DNA from: Paenibacillus hamazuiensis
GTDB lineage: Bacteria; Bacillota; Bacilli; Paenibacillales; NBRC-103111
Length of the DNA stretch: 64,000 nt
Assembly: GCF_023276405.1 (NCBI RefSeq)
Contig: NZ_JALRMO010000001.1
Coordinates: forward strand, 4,402,001 to 4,466,000
Direction: 5' to 3'
Shown in pieces: positions 53,668-63,396 of the stretch (the stretch's first letter is position 1; the number at the start of each line of letters is the position of its first letter). Both the position numbers and the translations under genes were made by a program. The notes below the pieces were generated by a model. That model was not told the DNA's origin. It saw only the letters and a list, made by a program, of their open reading frames with translations, and did no database searches.

Positions 53668-55386
53668 TTGAGTACGGCAATTGAATTTTTACAATCGACA
53701 AAAAACCTGTTCCGCCATTGGAGCTGGTTCAAAAAGCTGCTATGGATCGTATCGGTTTTGACGTTTTTGACGTCGAGCTTTCTATTTTTAACCCCGAGCG
53801 GGGCAAACATTCGCGAGTTTTTGGCCGAGACCGTCATCTCGACGCAGCACCGCGACTGGGCGTGGATATTCGTGGGCGCGGAACAGCGGGATTACATGGT
53901 CCGCAAGCTGCAGGCATCTTACGATTTGGCGGCGGCGGAGAAGCAGGATCTCGGAATGATCCAGATTGCAGGCAAAAACAAAAACCGCAAAAACCGCACG
54001 ATCGACGAGCTGATCAAGGTCGAAGACATCTCCGGCCCGTTCTGGAAAGGGAAAAAGATGTACGTCTACGATCCTACGACGATCAAAATCATGACCCCGT
54101 CGAAGCCGGGCGAAGGCGAAAAAATTTCGTCCATGGTGCAGCGGACCGGCGCGGTAGCCGGCGTCAATGCCGGCGGCTTCGTCGATCCGGACGGACTTGG
54201 CAACGGCTTTGCGCCAATCGGCCCCATTATCGCCGGCGGCGATGTGATCTATACCGACCAGGACGGAAGCGTGCCGCAGCATACTGTCGGTTTTACGAAG
54301 GAAGGTACGCTGGTTATCGGCAAGTATGATATATTCCAGCTGCGCGAACTGGGCGTCTCGGAGGCGGCTATGTTTTACCCCCGCGTCATTGCCAACGGCA
54401 AACCGCTCATCACAAGCGGCGACGGCGGCTGGGGCCGCGGACCGCGGACCGCGGTCGGACAAAAGGCCGACGGAACGGTCATCTTCGTCGTCGTCGACGG
54501 CCGGCAGGCTCACAGCGTAGGCGCGACGCTCAAAGAGATTCAGGACCTGCTGCTGGAGGAAGGCTGCATTAACGCCGGATTTTTGGACGGCGGCGCATCG
54601 TCCGAGCTCGTCGTGAACGGCGATGTGGTTACCAAGCCTTCCAGCCGCTACGGCGAACGCCGTCTGCCTTCGGCATTCCTCGTCTACGATCATCCGGAAG
54701 ATGTGCATGCGCCGCGGGTATGGGACAACGTCACGAAAATCGATCCGGGCGGTGCCTATGACCATCCGGATTTCCTGAGGGAACAAGCGCAGCTTAAAGC
54801 CAACCAGGCGAAAAACCCGCCGGCGGCAAAAAACGATACGCCGGCAGGGGAAAAGCCGGAATCGTCCGGTGCGAAGACGGAGGCTCCCGGCAAAACCGAG
54901 ACGCCGAAAAGCGGCGAGAACGGCACCGGGACGAAGCCGGGAGAAACCGGCGGCGCGGCGAAGCCGGGCGGCGCTTCCGAGCCGAAGGGCGGCGAGCCCG
55001 CCGGCTCGGGCAGCAAACCCGCCGCCGGGACGACCGGCGGGACAGCTTCGCCTGAGCCGACGAAGCCGGCTCAGGGAGGCGCTCCTGCCGGCGGCGGCAG
55101 TGGCGCCCAGGCTCCGGCCGGGCAGCCGGCAGGCAGCGGCGGGACCGGCACCGGCGCGGCAGGCGGAACGGCCGCGCCGAACAGCGGCGGCGCGGGGACG
55201 CTGCCGTCGTCGATCGGGCCGGGCAGCCCGCCGCCGAGCGGCGGGACAAGCAGCGGCGCTGGAGCACCGGCGGCAGGCGCGCAGCCGACGCCCGCCCCGA
55301 CGTCGACGCCTGCCCCTACGCCTACGCCGAAGCCGGACGCGCAAGCACAAACGCAGACGCAGCAGCAGCCAAAAACGACACCGTAG
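53668..55386 (+). CDS. phosphodiester glycosidase (NAGPA-domain) membrane protein
   Basis: 572 residues from a TTG with GGGAGAGG about 7 bases upstream. One membrane segment at 23-44, then an extracytoplasmic NAGPA domain (about 155-345): GVNAGGFVDPDG, GPRTAVGQKADGTVIFVVVDGR, GFLDGGASSELVVNG. Relatives remove sugar-phosphodiester groups or process exopolysaccharide/wall polymers. The last ~190 residues are a low-complexity Pro/Gly/Ala/Thr/Lys tail (many GGAGT-like and PTP repeats), likely a wall-spanning spacer. Its neighbours do not indicate a pathway. Confidence 0.85.
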   Translation: MSTAIEFLQSTKNLFRHWSWFKKLLWIVSVLTFLTSSFLFLTPSGANIREFLAETVISTQHRDWAWIFVGAEQRDYMVRKLQASYDLAAAEKQDLGMIQIAGKNKNRKNRTIDELIKVEDISGPFWKGKKMYVYDPTTIKIMTPSKPGEGEKISSMVQRTGAVAGVNAGGFVDPDGLGNGFAPIGPIIAGGDVIYTDQDGSVPQHTVGFTKEGTLVIGKYDIFQLRELGVSEAAMFYPRVIANGKPLITSGDGGWGRGPRTAVGQKADGTVIFVVVDGRQAHSVGATLKEIQDLLLEEGCINAGFLDGGASSELVVNGDVVTKPSSRYGERRLPSAFLVYDHPEDVHAPRVWDNVTKIDPGGAYDHPDFLREQAQLKANQAKNPPAAKNDTPAGEKPESSGAKTEAPGKTETPKSGENGTGTKPGETGGAAKPGGASEPKGGEPAGSGSKPAAGTTGGTASPEPTKPAQGGAPAGGGSGAQAPAGQPAGSGGTGTGAAGGTAAPNSGGAGTLPSSIGPGSPPPSGGTSSGAGAPAAGAQPTPAPTSTPAPTPTPKPDAQAQTQTQQQPKTTP

Positions 55387-55399
55387 TTTTTGATACATA

Positions 55400-55440
55400 A
55401 AAACCCGCTTCTTGTTCACAGACCAAGAAGCGGGTTTTTC
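55400..55440. terminator. Terminator between the glycosidase and the hybrid kinase
   Basis: AAAACCCGCTTCTTG-TTCACAGAC-CAAGAAGCGGGTTTT, a perfect 15-bp stem with T-rich tails on both sides; shared by the two convergent genes. Confidence 0.92.
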
Positions 55441-55454
55441 TTTTTGCAGCCCCG

Positions 55455-58400
55455 TTATACTCCGCCTTTCTTTACCCGGAACTTGACTGTCGTACCTTGA
55501 CCGGCAATGCTGGCGATATCCAGCCCGCGGCCATAAATCTGGCGAAGACGACGGTTTGTGTTTCGCAGCCCGATGCCGACGGACGGGTCGGGCTGATCCT
55601 GCAGCACCAGATGCAGTATTTTTCCGTCAAAGCCGACGCCATCGTCCGACACCCGGATGTCGACGCAATCGCCGCTTTCCTCCGCCGCAATGCGCACGGT
55701 TCCTCCGCGATTCCGTTTCATAATGCCGTGGCGCACGCCGTTCTCCACCAACGTCTGGATTGATAGCGGAGGAACCGGAGCGGTCAGCAGCCGGTCGGGG
55801 ATGTCCCATTGCACGCGAAGCCGTTCGCCGAATCGCTCCTGCTCTATGAACAAATAGGCGCGCACCAATTCCAGCTCCTGCTTTAGCGGCACTAATCGCT
55901 CGGAATTGCGGAAGTTGAAGCTTGCCCGCAGGTAATCGCCGAACACAGAAAGCAATGCCCGCATCCGCATCGTATCGATTTCGCTCAACGCGGCGATCGA
56001 GTTGAGCGTATTGAACAAAAAATGCGGTTGAACCTGCGCTTGCAGCAGGGCCGCCTCGAGGCGCACCCGTTCCGAAGTCGTGAACTTCAGCTCGGTCAGC
56101 GCCCGTACCCGATGCAGCAGCTCCAAACCATCGGCCGGTTTGGTTACATAATCGTTGGCCCCGGCTTGAAAGCCAGCCTCGATATCTTCAGGATGACTGC
56201 GAGCCGTCAAGAGGAGCACCGGCAGTTCGGACATCGCAAAGCGCAGCCGAATCGCACGAGTCAACTCATAGCCGGACATCCCGGGCATCATAACGTCCGC
56301 TACGACCAAATCCCACTCCTTCTCGTCGATAAGCCTAAGCGCCTCGTTAGCCGAATTGGCTGCATATATCTGGTAACGATCCCGCGGCAGCATCTCTTTC
56401 AAAATGTGCAAATTGACAGGATCGTCGTCCACAATAAGCACCTTTTGTTTTCCGGCTCTGACCTGGGCCGCCGGGGCAGTCCTTGCAGCATCCGGCGCTG
56501 CCTTTACGGCGTGATGCTCCAAGTGCATCTTACCTGAATCGGCTGCATCGAATATCGGGGTCGGCCTCGAAATGGGTGCCGGCGCTAAAGGCAGTGCCAG
56601 CCTGAAGATAGAACCTTTTCCCGGTTCGGACACGGCCTCAAGCGTCCCGCCGTGCAGCTCGGCAAGCTGTCTGCTGATGCTCAGCCCAAGTCCGAGCCCG
56701 CCTTGCACGGCCGAATCCGCCTGTTCGTACGGCTCGAATATCCGCTGCAGCATCTCCCGATCCATGCCGATCCCGGTGTCTTCCACTTCCAGCACCGCAA
56801 TCTCCCCGCGAACGAATCCCCTGATGACGACATGGCCCTGCGACGTAAACTTGACTGCATTGTGGAGCAGATTGAATAAAATTTGCATCATCCTGTTTTC
56901 ATCCGCCAATACCGGAGGGAACGATTCGGGAATTTCGCCCCGCAGCTCGATCGATTTGCCTTCCGTCATAAACCTGATCATATCGAAGGCGCCGTCTACG
57001 GCGGCTTGTACCTGTACGGCTTGCAAATGCAGCTTCAGCCCTTTGTGCTGCAGCCGTTCCATGTCCAAGAGATCGTTAAGCAGCATGGACATTCGTTTTC
57101 CGACCGTCACCAGCAGTCCAAGCCGTTCCCGGACGTCGGGAGAGACGCTTTCCTGCTCCAGCACGCTCCGTGCAATATTGATCATCCCATGCAGCGGATT
57201 GCGAAGTTCATGGGAAGTATTCGCGAGAAAATCGTTTTTCTGCTTGTCGGCTTTTTGCAATTCGGATGCCAATCGTACCGTCTGCTGCAAATTCCGAAAA
57301 TACATTCTGAGCCAGTAGCAAACAAAGGCAACGAACGCAACGATAAAATCGATCGGATAGAAATGTACGGAACGAAACACCAAGCTGAAACTGTTCAGGA
57401 CGCCCCAAATCATGTTCGCGGTCAAGCCGACAAAAGCGAGCCATAAAAAAATCGCAGCACCGTCAAGCCGCATCGTGGCGCGCAGTGTGAGCACCGGCAT
57501 ATAGACGGTGCCTGCAAGCAGCAGAGGGATCGAGTACAGGTCAACCCAGGATACATAAACCGTAGGCATTAACGCGACCGCGACCGTCAAGCATAACACC
57601 GCGCTGCCGAAGTAGCGATGCCAGGGCCGCTTCTCCAGCGTCGGATACAGCTGTTTGATGAAAATGAGCAGCAGGGCGGTTGCCCAAAGATAACTTAATG
57701 TATAAAGTCTGAAGCTGATGCCGTACGGCAGATTCAGCCATGCGACCAGCAGCTTGTCATCGGTGACAAGAACCGAAAGACCGATGCAGATCATCATCAG
57801 CGCCAGCGTGAACAGCGCCCGCTGCCGGACACCCATCATAAATAAAACGGCTGCATACACCACATGAATCATCAGGAAAAAACAGACGAGCAGCTGCATC
57901 GCAATCGAAAACCGTTTGTGACTCATCACCACGTCTTCGATTCCAAACTGAATCGATTGGAGCAGTCCGCCACCCACTTTATTGACGAAATTGGCGACGT
58001 GAACGATGATCTCCACTTCGGAACGGTCAGCCATAAAAGTGACATTATACGGAGTCTCGTTAGCGACGGTATCTTCCGCCGTCTTCCCAGGCATGCCTGC
58101 CGCTCCGAGCCTCGTTCCATCCACAAACAACTCCGATGCGGACATCGTAGGTGGCATCGCGATGGTCAGCCGCTTCCCGACCATTGAATCGTCTAGCAGT
58201 ATGCGCAGCCTGTAGCTCCCATATCCGGTCACCTGCCCGGGATCGGCGAAAAGGCCTCCCCATGAACCCGGCAGGACGGCGGAAACGCCGTCCGTTTGCG
58301 CAGCTTCGTTCCCCGGCTGCATCAGGAAACTTTGCGGAAAAAACTTCCATTCGCCCTCCAAAAGTACCGGACGGCTCCATGTCGCACCGCGAAGATCAAG

Positions 58401-58520
58401 CATTCCCTGTGTCGCTATAGCCCGGACGGGCGGCGAGCCGGCAAATATCCACGTCATCCGTATCCCGGCTAAAAACAAAATAAATATAACAGTAACGGTT
58501 AGTATTCGTCTTATGTTCAT
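55455..58520 (-). CDS. 7TM hybrid histidine kinase with two kinase modules and a receiver
   Basis: 1021 residues. An N-terminal signal anchor, an extracellular beta-sandwich-like sensor (about 40-195), and seven membrane helices (205-405; 7TMR-DISM type). Then HisKA with H437 in NTSHELRNPLHGM, an ATPase domain (530-645; DTGIGMD, GGLGLGLSIS), and a receiver domain (693-805) with D742 in VVADVMMPGMSG. Last comes a LytS-type kinase: H833 in VQPHFLFNTLNS and the N-box LVENGVRHG. No response regulator gene is beside it, so the output partner is elsewhere. Sensors of this kind may detect carbohydrates; that is an inference from the family. Confidence 0.92.
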   Translation of the reverse strand: MNIRRILTVTVIFILFLAGIRMTWIFAGSPPVRAIATQGMLDLRGATWSRPVLLEGEWKFFPQSFLMQPGNEAAQTDGVSAVLPGSWGGLFADPGQVTGYGSYRLRILLDDSMVGKRLTIAMPPTMSASELFVDGTRLGAAGMPGKTAEDTVANETPYNVTFMADRSEVEIIVHVANFVNKVGGGLLQSIQFGIEDVVMSHKRFSIAMQLLVCFFLMIHVVYAAVLFMMGVRQRALFTLALMMICIGLSVLVTDDKLLVAWLNLPYGISFRLYTLSYLWATALLLIFIKQLYPTLEKRPWHRYFGSAVLCLTVAVALMPTVYVSWVDLYSIPLLLAGTVYMPVLTLRATMRLDGAAIFLWLAFVGLTANMIWGVLNSFSLVFRSVHFYPIDFIVAFVAFVCYWLRMYFRNLQQTVRLASELQKADKQKNDFLANTSHELRNPLHGMINIARSVLEQESVSPDVRERLGLLVTVGKRMSMLLNDLLDMERLQHKGLKLHLQAVQVQAAVDGAFDMIRFMTEGKSIELRGEIPESFPPVLADENRMMQILFNLLHNAVKFTSQGHVVIRGFVRGEIAVLEVEDTGIGMDREMLQRIFEPYEQADSAVQGGLGLGLSISRQLAELHGGTLEAVSEPGKGSIFRLALPLAPAPISRPTPIFDAADSGKMHLEHHAVKAAPDAARTAPAAQVRAGKQKVLIVDDDPVNLHILKEMLPRDRYQIYAANSANEALRLIDEKEWDLVVADVMMPGMSGYELTRAIRLRFAMSELPVLLLTARSHPEDIEAGFQAGANDYVTKPADGLELLHRVRALTELKFTTSERVRLEAALLQAQVQPHFLFNTLNSIAALSEIDTMRMRALLSVFGDYLRASFNFRNSERLVPLKQELELVRAYLFIEQERFGERLRVQWDIPDRLLTAPVPPLSIQTLVENGVRHGIMKRNRGGTVRIAAEESGDCVDIRVSDDGVGFDGKILHLVLQDQPDPSVGIGLRNTNRRLRQIYGRGLDIASIAGQGTTVKFRVKKGGV

Positions 58521-58600
58521 AATTAAGAATTATTCGACAAGCTTCGCTATAGTCCTTTATGGATATATTTGGTTTATCCGCGCACTTTACGGGTCAACAG

Positions 58601-58638
58601 AAAAAAAACCATGCCTATTCAACAGGCATGGGTTTCTA
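58601..58638 (-). terminator. hemL terminator
   Basis: On the minus strand AAACCCATGCCT-GTTGAAT-AGGCATGGTTT followed by TTTTTCTG. Confidence 0.88.
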
Positions 58639-58670
58639 TCAGGAATTTTGCCGCGGCTCCGTTTCGCTTT

Positions 58671-59969
58671 CTACAAGCTCTTCAGCGCTTCATAATGCGC
58701 TTCGATCGTGCGGTCGATCAGCTCATCCGTATGTGCCGTCGACACGAACATCCCTTCAAACTGCGACGGCGCGATCGATACGCCCCAATCGAGCAATGCG
58801 GCAAAGTAGCGGTTGAACTTCTGCAGATCGGATTGCTTGGCCGTTTCGTAGTCGACCACCTGCCGGTCCGTGAAAAACGGGCAGATCATCGAACCGACGC
58901 GGTTGATCGTGCTCGGCACGCCGAGCTCCTTCGCGTTTTTCGCAAAACCCGCCTCGAGCCGCGCCGACAGGCGTTCGAGCTCCTCGTAAACGCCCGGGCG
59001 GCCCAGCAGCTGCAGCGTCGTGTAGCCGCCCGCCATTGCCAGCGGGTTGCCGGACAGCGTGCCGGCTTGGTAAATCGGGCCGCTCGGCGCGATCATTTCC
59101 ATGATCTCGCGTTTGCCGCCGTAAGCGCCTACCGGCAGGCCGCCGCCGATCACTTTGCCGAGGCAGGTGAGATCCGGCGTAATGCCGTACAGCCCCTGCG
59201 CGCAGTTCAAACCGACGCGGAAGCCGGTCATCACCTCGTCGAAAATAAGCAGGCTGCCATAGCGCTGCGTAATGTCGCGAAGCCCCTGCAGGAAGCCGGG
59301 CCCCGGCGGAACGACGCCCATGTTGCCGGCCACCGGCTCCACGATGACCGCGGCGATCTCTTCGCCAAAACGTTCGAAGGCAAGCTTCACCGACTCCAGA
59401 TCGTTATAAGGCACCGTAATCGTATTAACCGCTATGCTTTCCGGCACCCCCGGGCTGTCGGGAAGTCCGAGCGTCGCTACGCCCGATCCGGCCTTGATCA
59501 GCAGCGAATCGGCATGCCCGTGGTAGCAGCCTTCGAACTTGACGATTTTGCTGCGCTTCGTATAGCCGCGGGCCAGGCGCAGCGCGCTCATCGTCGCTTC
59601 GGTGCCGGAGTTGACCATCCGTACCACTTCGACGGACGGCACCCGCTCGATGACGAGCTTCGCCATCAGCGTCTCCAGCTCGGTCGGCGCGCCGAAGCTG
59701 GTCCCCTTTTCCATCGTCTTGCGCAGCGCTTCCAGCACCTCCGGGTGCGCATGGCCGACGATCAGCGGTCCCCACGAGCCGATGTAATCGATGTACGAGT
59801 TTCCGTCGATGTCGTAAACGATAGCTCCTTCTCCCCGCTCCATGAAAAGGGGAGTGAGTCCGACCGATTTGAACGCCCGAACGGGACTGTTAACCCCACC
59901 CGGAATATACTTCTTCGCTTCGGCAAATGCGTTGGCCGATTTTGCGTCCGCCCTCTGTTTTTTTTCCAT
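58671..59969 (-). CDS. hemL: glutamate-1-semialdehyde 2,1-aminomutase
   Basis: 432 residues. A PLP enzyme that makes 5-aminolevulinate from glutamate-1-semialdehyde at the start of haem synthesis (C5 pathway). The PLP lysine is in [19 protein letters not shown], and [11 protein letters not shown] precedes it. GGGAGG is about 10 bases before the ATG. It is transcribed away from the Crp/Fnr gene; the two share a short intergenic region. Confidence 0.96.
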   Translation of the reverse strand: MEKKQRADAKSANAFAEAKKYIPGGVNSPVRAFKSVGLTPLFMERGEGAIVYDIDGNSYIDYIGSWGPLIVGHAHPEVLEALRKTMEKGTSFGAPTELETLMAKLVIERVPSVEVVRMVNSGTEATMSALRLARGYTKRSKIVKFEGCYHGHADSLLIKAGSGVATLGLPDSPGVPESIAVNTITVPYNDLESVKLAFERFGEEIAAVIVEPVAGNMGVVPPGPGFLQGLRDITQRYGSLLIFDEVMTGFRVGLNCAQGLYGITPDLTCLGKVIGGGLPVGAYGGKREIMEMIAPSGPIYQAGTLSGNPLAMAGGYTTLQLLGRPGVYEELERLSARLEAGFAKNAKELGVPSTINRVGSMICPFFTDRQVVDYETAKQSDLQKFNRYFAALLDWGVSIAPSQFEGMFVSTAHTDELIDRTIEAHYEALKSL

Positions 59970-60011
59970 AAAACCAACCCTCCCGGCACATTGTCATTAC
60001 TAAAAATTCAC

Positions 60012-60041
60012 TTGTAATACGATAGCAAACAGATATATAAT
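60012..60041 (+). promoter_or_regulatory. Promoter of the Crp/Fnr-family gene
   Basis: TTGTAA (60012-60017), an 18-base spacer, TATAAT (60036-60041), 42 bases before the ATG. Confidence 0.6.
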
Positions 60042-60082
60042 AAGTCGGACTACGGATAGTTTCAGAGAAACGAGGAGAGGCC

Positions 60083-60745
60083 ATGATTGAATATTTGACA
60101 AAGGTTTCGTTGTTTTCCAAGCTGAACGAAGCCCAGTTGACAGCCATCGCCGACATTTGCACGAAAAAATCGTTTAAAGCCGGGACCGTTCTTTTTAACG
60201 AAAAAGAACCGGGCAACACGTTTTACGTCGTTTTCTCCGGCTCCGTCAAAATATATACGAGATCGAACTCCGGAGAAGAAAAAATATTGTCCTTGTTCAA
60301 ATCCGGAGACAGCTTCGGAGAGCTGTCGCTGATCGACGGCAAACCCCGCTCGGCTTCCGCTCAAACGTTGGAGGACAGCGTGCTCATCGCGCTAACGGCC
60401 CCCAACTTTCTCGAGCTGTGCAAGGATCATTTCGATATCAGCCTGTGCATCATGCAGGAGCTTTGCCAGCGGCTCAGGGACACGAACCAGCACGTGTACG
60501 ATTTGACCTTCCTCGATGCCCGGACCCGCGTAATCAAAAACCTGATCAAGCTCGCGAACAAAAACGGCATCCGCCAAGGCAATCTGATCCTTATCCGCAT
60601 GATGCTGAATTACGACGAACTTTCGCAAATGGCCGGCGTGCAGAAGCCGATTCTGATGCAGGTAATGCGCGATTTGAACGAAAAGCAGATTTTGACATTT
60701 CAGGGCCAGGAAATGCGGCTCGATTTAACGATGCTGAGAGGTTGA
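60083..60745 (+). CDS. Crp/Fnr family transcription regulator
   Basis: 220 residues. A cyclic-nucleotide-binding-like domain (1-115; SGDSFGELSLIDGKPRSASAQ in the phosphate-binding cassette place), a dimerisation helix, then a winged helix (about 165-220; LNYDELSQMAGVQKPILMQVM). No iron-sulfur cysteine cluster of Fnr is present at either end, and the ligand is unknown. It stands divergent to hemL and convergent to hemH, so a link to haem genes is possible but not shown. GAGGAGAGG precedes the ATG. Confidence 0.9.
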   Translation: MIEYLTKVSLFSKLNEAQLTAIADICTKKSFKAGTVLFNEKEPGNTFYVVFSGSVKIYTRSNSGEEKILSLFKSGDSFGELSLIDGKPRSASAQTLEDSVLIALTAPNFLELCKDHFDISLCIMQELCQRLRDTNQHVYDLTFLDARTRVIKNLIKLANKNGIRQGNLILIRMMLNYDELSQMAGVQKPILMQVMRDLNEKQILTFQGQEMRLDLTMLRG

Positions 60746-60768
60746 ACATACCCGTAAACGAAAAGTCC

Positions 60769-60800
60769 GGGCGTCTCCGAAAAGGAGCGCCCTTTTTTTT
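60769..60800 (+). terminator. Terminator of the Crp/Fnr-family gene
   Basis: GGGCG-T-CTCC-GAAAA-GGAG-C-GCCC followed by TTTTTTTT. It ends 4 bases from the hemH stop on the other strand. Confidence 0.88.
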
Positions 60801-60803
60801 CTA

Positions 60804-61742
60804 TTATCCGGCTCTCTCAATCTGCGCATGCACTACATCCGCAAGTGTCTCCATGTACAGAGGATCGGTGTTAAGCGACTCCGTTCTTTCCAGATGCATG
60901 CCGAGCTCCCTGGCGAGCGCCTGCGCTTCGATATCGATGTCGTAGAGCACTTCCAAATGATCGGAAACAAATCCGACCGGACAGATCAGCGCATTTTCGA
61001 CCTGCTCCTCCTTGCGGATTTTTTCCAATATGTCGAGTATATCCGGGCCGAGCCAAGGCGTCGCCGTCTTGCCGGCGCTTTGCCAGCCGAACTGCCAGTT
61101 CGTTACGCCGGTCTTTTCGGCAACCGCCCTGGACGTAGCGAGCAGCTGATCCGGGTACGGGTCCTTCATTTGCAAAATCTGCTCGGGCAAGCTGTGCGCG
61201 GTAAAAATGACGCGAACTTTGTCCCGCGGCACACCCTCGAATTTGCCGAGCGCTTTGTTGACCCGGATGGTGAGCGCCTCGATCAGCTTCGGATGCAGCT
61301 CGTAGCTTTTCACAAAGGTGATTTTAAGCCCCAATTCGTCCGCTTTCTCCTGGGCCCGCTTGATGTAGCCGCCGACGCTCATCACCGAGTAATGAGGTGC
61401 CAGCACGACGCCTACCGCCTCGTTTATGCCGTCGCTGACGATTTGCTGCACTCCGTCTTCGATGAACGGGGACGCGTGCTTCAGCCCCTGGTAGCAAACA
61501 AACTCAATGTCCGGATAGGTCCGGTTTAACGTTTCTTCAAGTGCGGCTACCTGCTTGTTCGTATTTTCTCTCAGCGGGAAAAAACCGCCGACAATCGCCT
61601 CATACCGGCTTGTCAGTTCATGAAGCTGTTCCGCCGTAGGCGGATGGCCGCGGCGAATATGCGTGTAGTATGCCTCCACCTGATCCAGGCTTTCCGGAGT
61701 ACCGTACGACATGACGAGCACGCCGATGCGACGCTTCACCAT
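60804..61742 (-). CDS. hemH: ferrochelatase (coproporphyrin type)
   Basis: 312 residues, ferrochelatase class I. It inserts Fe(II) into coproporphyrin III in Firmicutes, the last-but-one step of haem b synthesis. The metal-binding His is H183 in FTAHSLPEQ; the acidic partner is in GFVSDHLEVLYDID. The ATG directly abuts the hemE stop, so translation is likely coupled. A cgoX (hemY) gene, often third in this operon, is not found downstream; a convergent terminator follows instead. Confidence 0.95.
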   Translation of the reverse strand: MVKRRIGVLVMSYGTPESLDQVEAYYTHIRRGHPPTAEQLHELTSRYEAIVGGFFPLRENTNKQVAALEETLNRTYPDIEFVCYQGLKHASPFIEDGVQQIVSDGINEAVGVVLAPHYSVMSVGGYIKRAQEKADELGLKITFVKSYELHPKLIEALTIRVNKALGKFEGVPRDKVRVIFTAHSLPEQILQMKDPYPDQLLATSRAVAEKTGVTNWQFGWQSAGKTATPWLGPDILDILEKIRKEEQVENALICPVGFVSDHLEVLYDIDIEAQALARELGMHLERTESLNTDPLYMETLADVVHAQIERAG

Positions 61743-62819
61743 TTATACACCACTTCTTTCTTTTTGATTCCAGCTTTGCCGGGCAAGCGCGTCCTTGGAA
61801 TATTCGTGAATGAACGAGGTCAGCTCCTTCAGCTTGTCCAAGGAAGCCTCCGGAAACAAGCCGTGTCCCAGGTTGAAAATAAATCCCGGCTGCCGGACGC
61901 CCTCGTCGATAATCGCCTTTGCCTGCTGCTCGATCACATTCATCGGTGCGGTAAGCACGTACGGATCGAGGTTGCCCTGAACGGCGAACTTGCCTCCGGT
62001 CCTGCGGAGGCCTTCCGATATGGAGACTCGCCAGTCAAGACCGATGACATCGGCCTGGATGCGGCTAAGGTACGGCAGCAGTTCTCCCGAGCTGACGCCC
62101 GGGAAATAAATTTTCGGCTGCGGCAAATCGGCCAGCCCTTCGAAGATACGGGTGATCGTCGGCAGCACGTATTTTTCAAAATCGTGCGGCGCCAGCGCCC
62201 CGACCCAGCTGTCGAACAGCTGCACCGCCTTCGCTCCGGCAGCGATATGCGATCTGAGGTACGTGATGACCATGTCGCCGAGCTTATCCATCAGCGCAAA
62301 CCACACTTCCGGCTCGCTGTACATCATCGTTTTCGTACGGATGTAGCTTTTCGACGGTCTGCCTTCGATCAAGTAGCTGGCGATCGTAAACGGCGCCCCG
62401 GCAAACGTGATAAGCGGCACTTTCAGCTCGCGCACCAAAATCTCGATCGTTTTGATAATATGGCTTAAATCCTTTTCGACGTTAATCGGCTGAAGTGCGG
62501 CTACATCTTTGGCCGTTAGGATCGGATTCTCGATTACAGGACCGACATTTTTGACGATGTCGAATTTCACGCCGAGCGATGCCACCGGATTCATGATGTC
62601 GGAGTACAAAATCGCCGCATCGACCCCGAGCTTTTTCACCGGCATCATCGTCACTTCGGCGGCAAGTTCGGGCTGCTCGCAAATTTCGAGCAAGCTGTAT
62701 TTTTCTTTGATTTTGCGGTATTCCGGGTCGTACCGTCCCGCTTGCCTCATGTACCAGACGGGCAGCGTGTCAACCTGATCTTTTTTGCAAGCGCGAAGGA
62801 AAGTATCGTTATAATTCAT
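61743..62819 (-). CDS. hemE: uroporphyrinogen decarboxylase
   Basis: 358 residues. It converts uroporphyrinogen III to coproporphyrinogen III. The family start VDTLPVWYMRQAGRYDPEYR carries the conserved Arg pair, with YSDIMNP (the catalytic Asp) near residue 75. Length is typical. An AATGAGG site is about 10 bases before the ATG. First gene of hemE-hemH. Confidence 0.96.
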   Translation of the reverse strand: MNYNDTFLRACKKDQVDTLPVWYMRQAGRYDPEYRKIKEKYSLLEICEQPELAAEVTMMPVKKLGVDAAILYSDIMNPVASLGVKFDIVKNVGPVIENPILTAKDVAALQPINVEKDLSHIIKTIEILVRELKVPLITFAGAPFTIASYLIEGRPSKSYIRTKTMMYSEPEVWFALMDKLGDMVITYLRSHIAAGAKAVQLFDSWVGALAPHDFEKYVLPTITRIFEGLADLPQPKIYFPGVSSGELLPYLSRIQADVIGLDWRVSISEGLRRTGGKFAVQGNLDPYVLTAPMNVIEQQAKAIIDEGVRQPGFIFNLGHGLFPEASLDKLKELTSFIHEYSKDALARQSWNQKERSGV

Positions 62820-62866
62820 TCGAGCATACGCCTCATTTCCGTATATTCCCTCAAGTTCTACTCCTC

Positions 62867-62895
62867 ATTATGCCCTACTTTTTCCGGCGCAACAA
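62867..62895 (-). promoter_or_regulatory. hemEH promoter
   Basis: Minus strand: TTGTTG (62895-62890), a 17-base spacer, CATAAT (62872-62867). A small inverted repeat ATACAT...ATGTAT (about 62910-62929) lies just upstream and could be an operator. Confidence 0.5.
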
Positions 62896-62940
62896 CCGAC
62901 TTGCTGTGATACATATCGACAAATGTATGACAGTTGGGCG

Positions 62941-63356
62941 GTATCCCCCTAAATCCCCCCACCGGGGGACCCCAGGCTTCCGTAGCCGGCTTTGCTCCGC
63001 AAAGCCCTTAAGGCGCTCGGGCGCAATGTTGTCAGGTTAACAGGCATGGACGAAATCAAGGGTTGAACCATATAAGAGCGAGCGACACTAGGAACGTTAT
63101 TCCTCGAAAATAAGTAGTTTATTGTTTATAAAAATAGCGGAACTCACGTTCGCTATTCTCGGAAAAAAGGGCGATTTGAAAAAATAGAGGAACTGAGATG
63201 CGCTAAATAGGTGAAAAATGGCTTGAGGAGTGGAGAAACAGACAAATAGCGCACCTGAGTTCCGCTAATTTCCAAAAATATCCGAAATCGACCCGATTAG
63301 CGAACCATAGTTCCGCTATGTTCCCGCCTAACCTGACAACATTGCGCTCGGGCGCC
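62941..63356. repeat. Inverted-repeat-bounded intergenic element, copy C, with flanks
   Basis: The left end GGCGCTCGGGCGCAATGTTG (from 63012, continuing TCAGGTTA to 63039) is the reverse complement of the right end TAACCTGACAACATTGCGC (63329-63347), nearly perfect over about 22 bases. Four short hairpins of the AGCGGAAC/GTTCCGCT type lie inside, near 63131, 63183, 63244 and 63297. The whole 345 bp matches copy A (15.5-15.8 kb) closely. Relative to the short form at 20.8 kb, 62977-63344 is extra sequence. Confidence 0.78.
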
Positions 63357-63396
63357 CTGGACCCGCCAGCAGTGAGGGGCTGCTCGCTGCTGGTTC

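Noticed and set aside
53788-55419. Arg-rich 543-codon frame opposite the phosphodiester glycosidase
   Set aside because: The Arg-rich composition is what the GC-rich Pro/Gly tail gives on the opposite strand.
62905-62935. CIRCE or known heat-shock operator upstream of hemE
   Set aside because: The ATACAT/ATGTAT repeat is short and does not match the CIRCE sequence.
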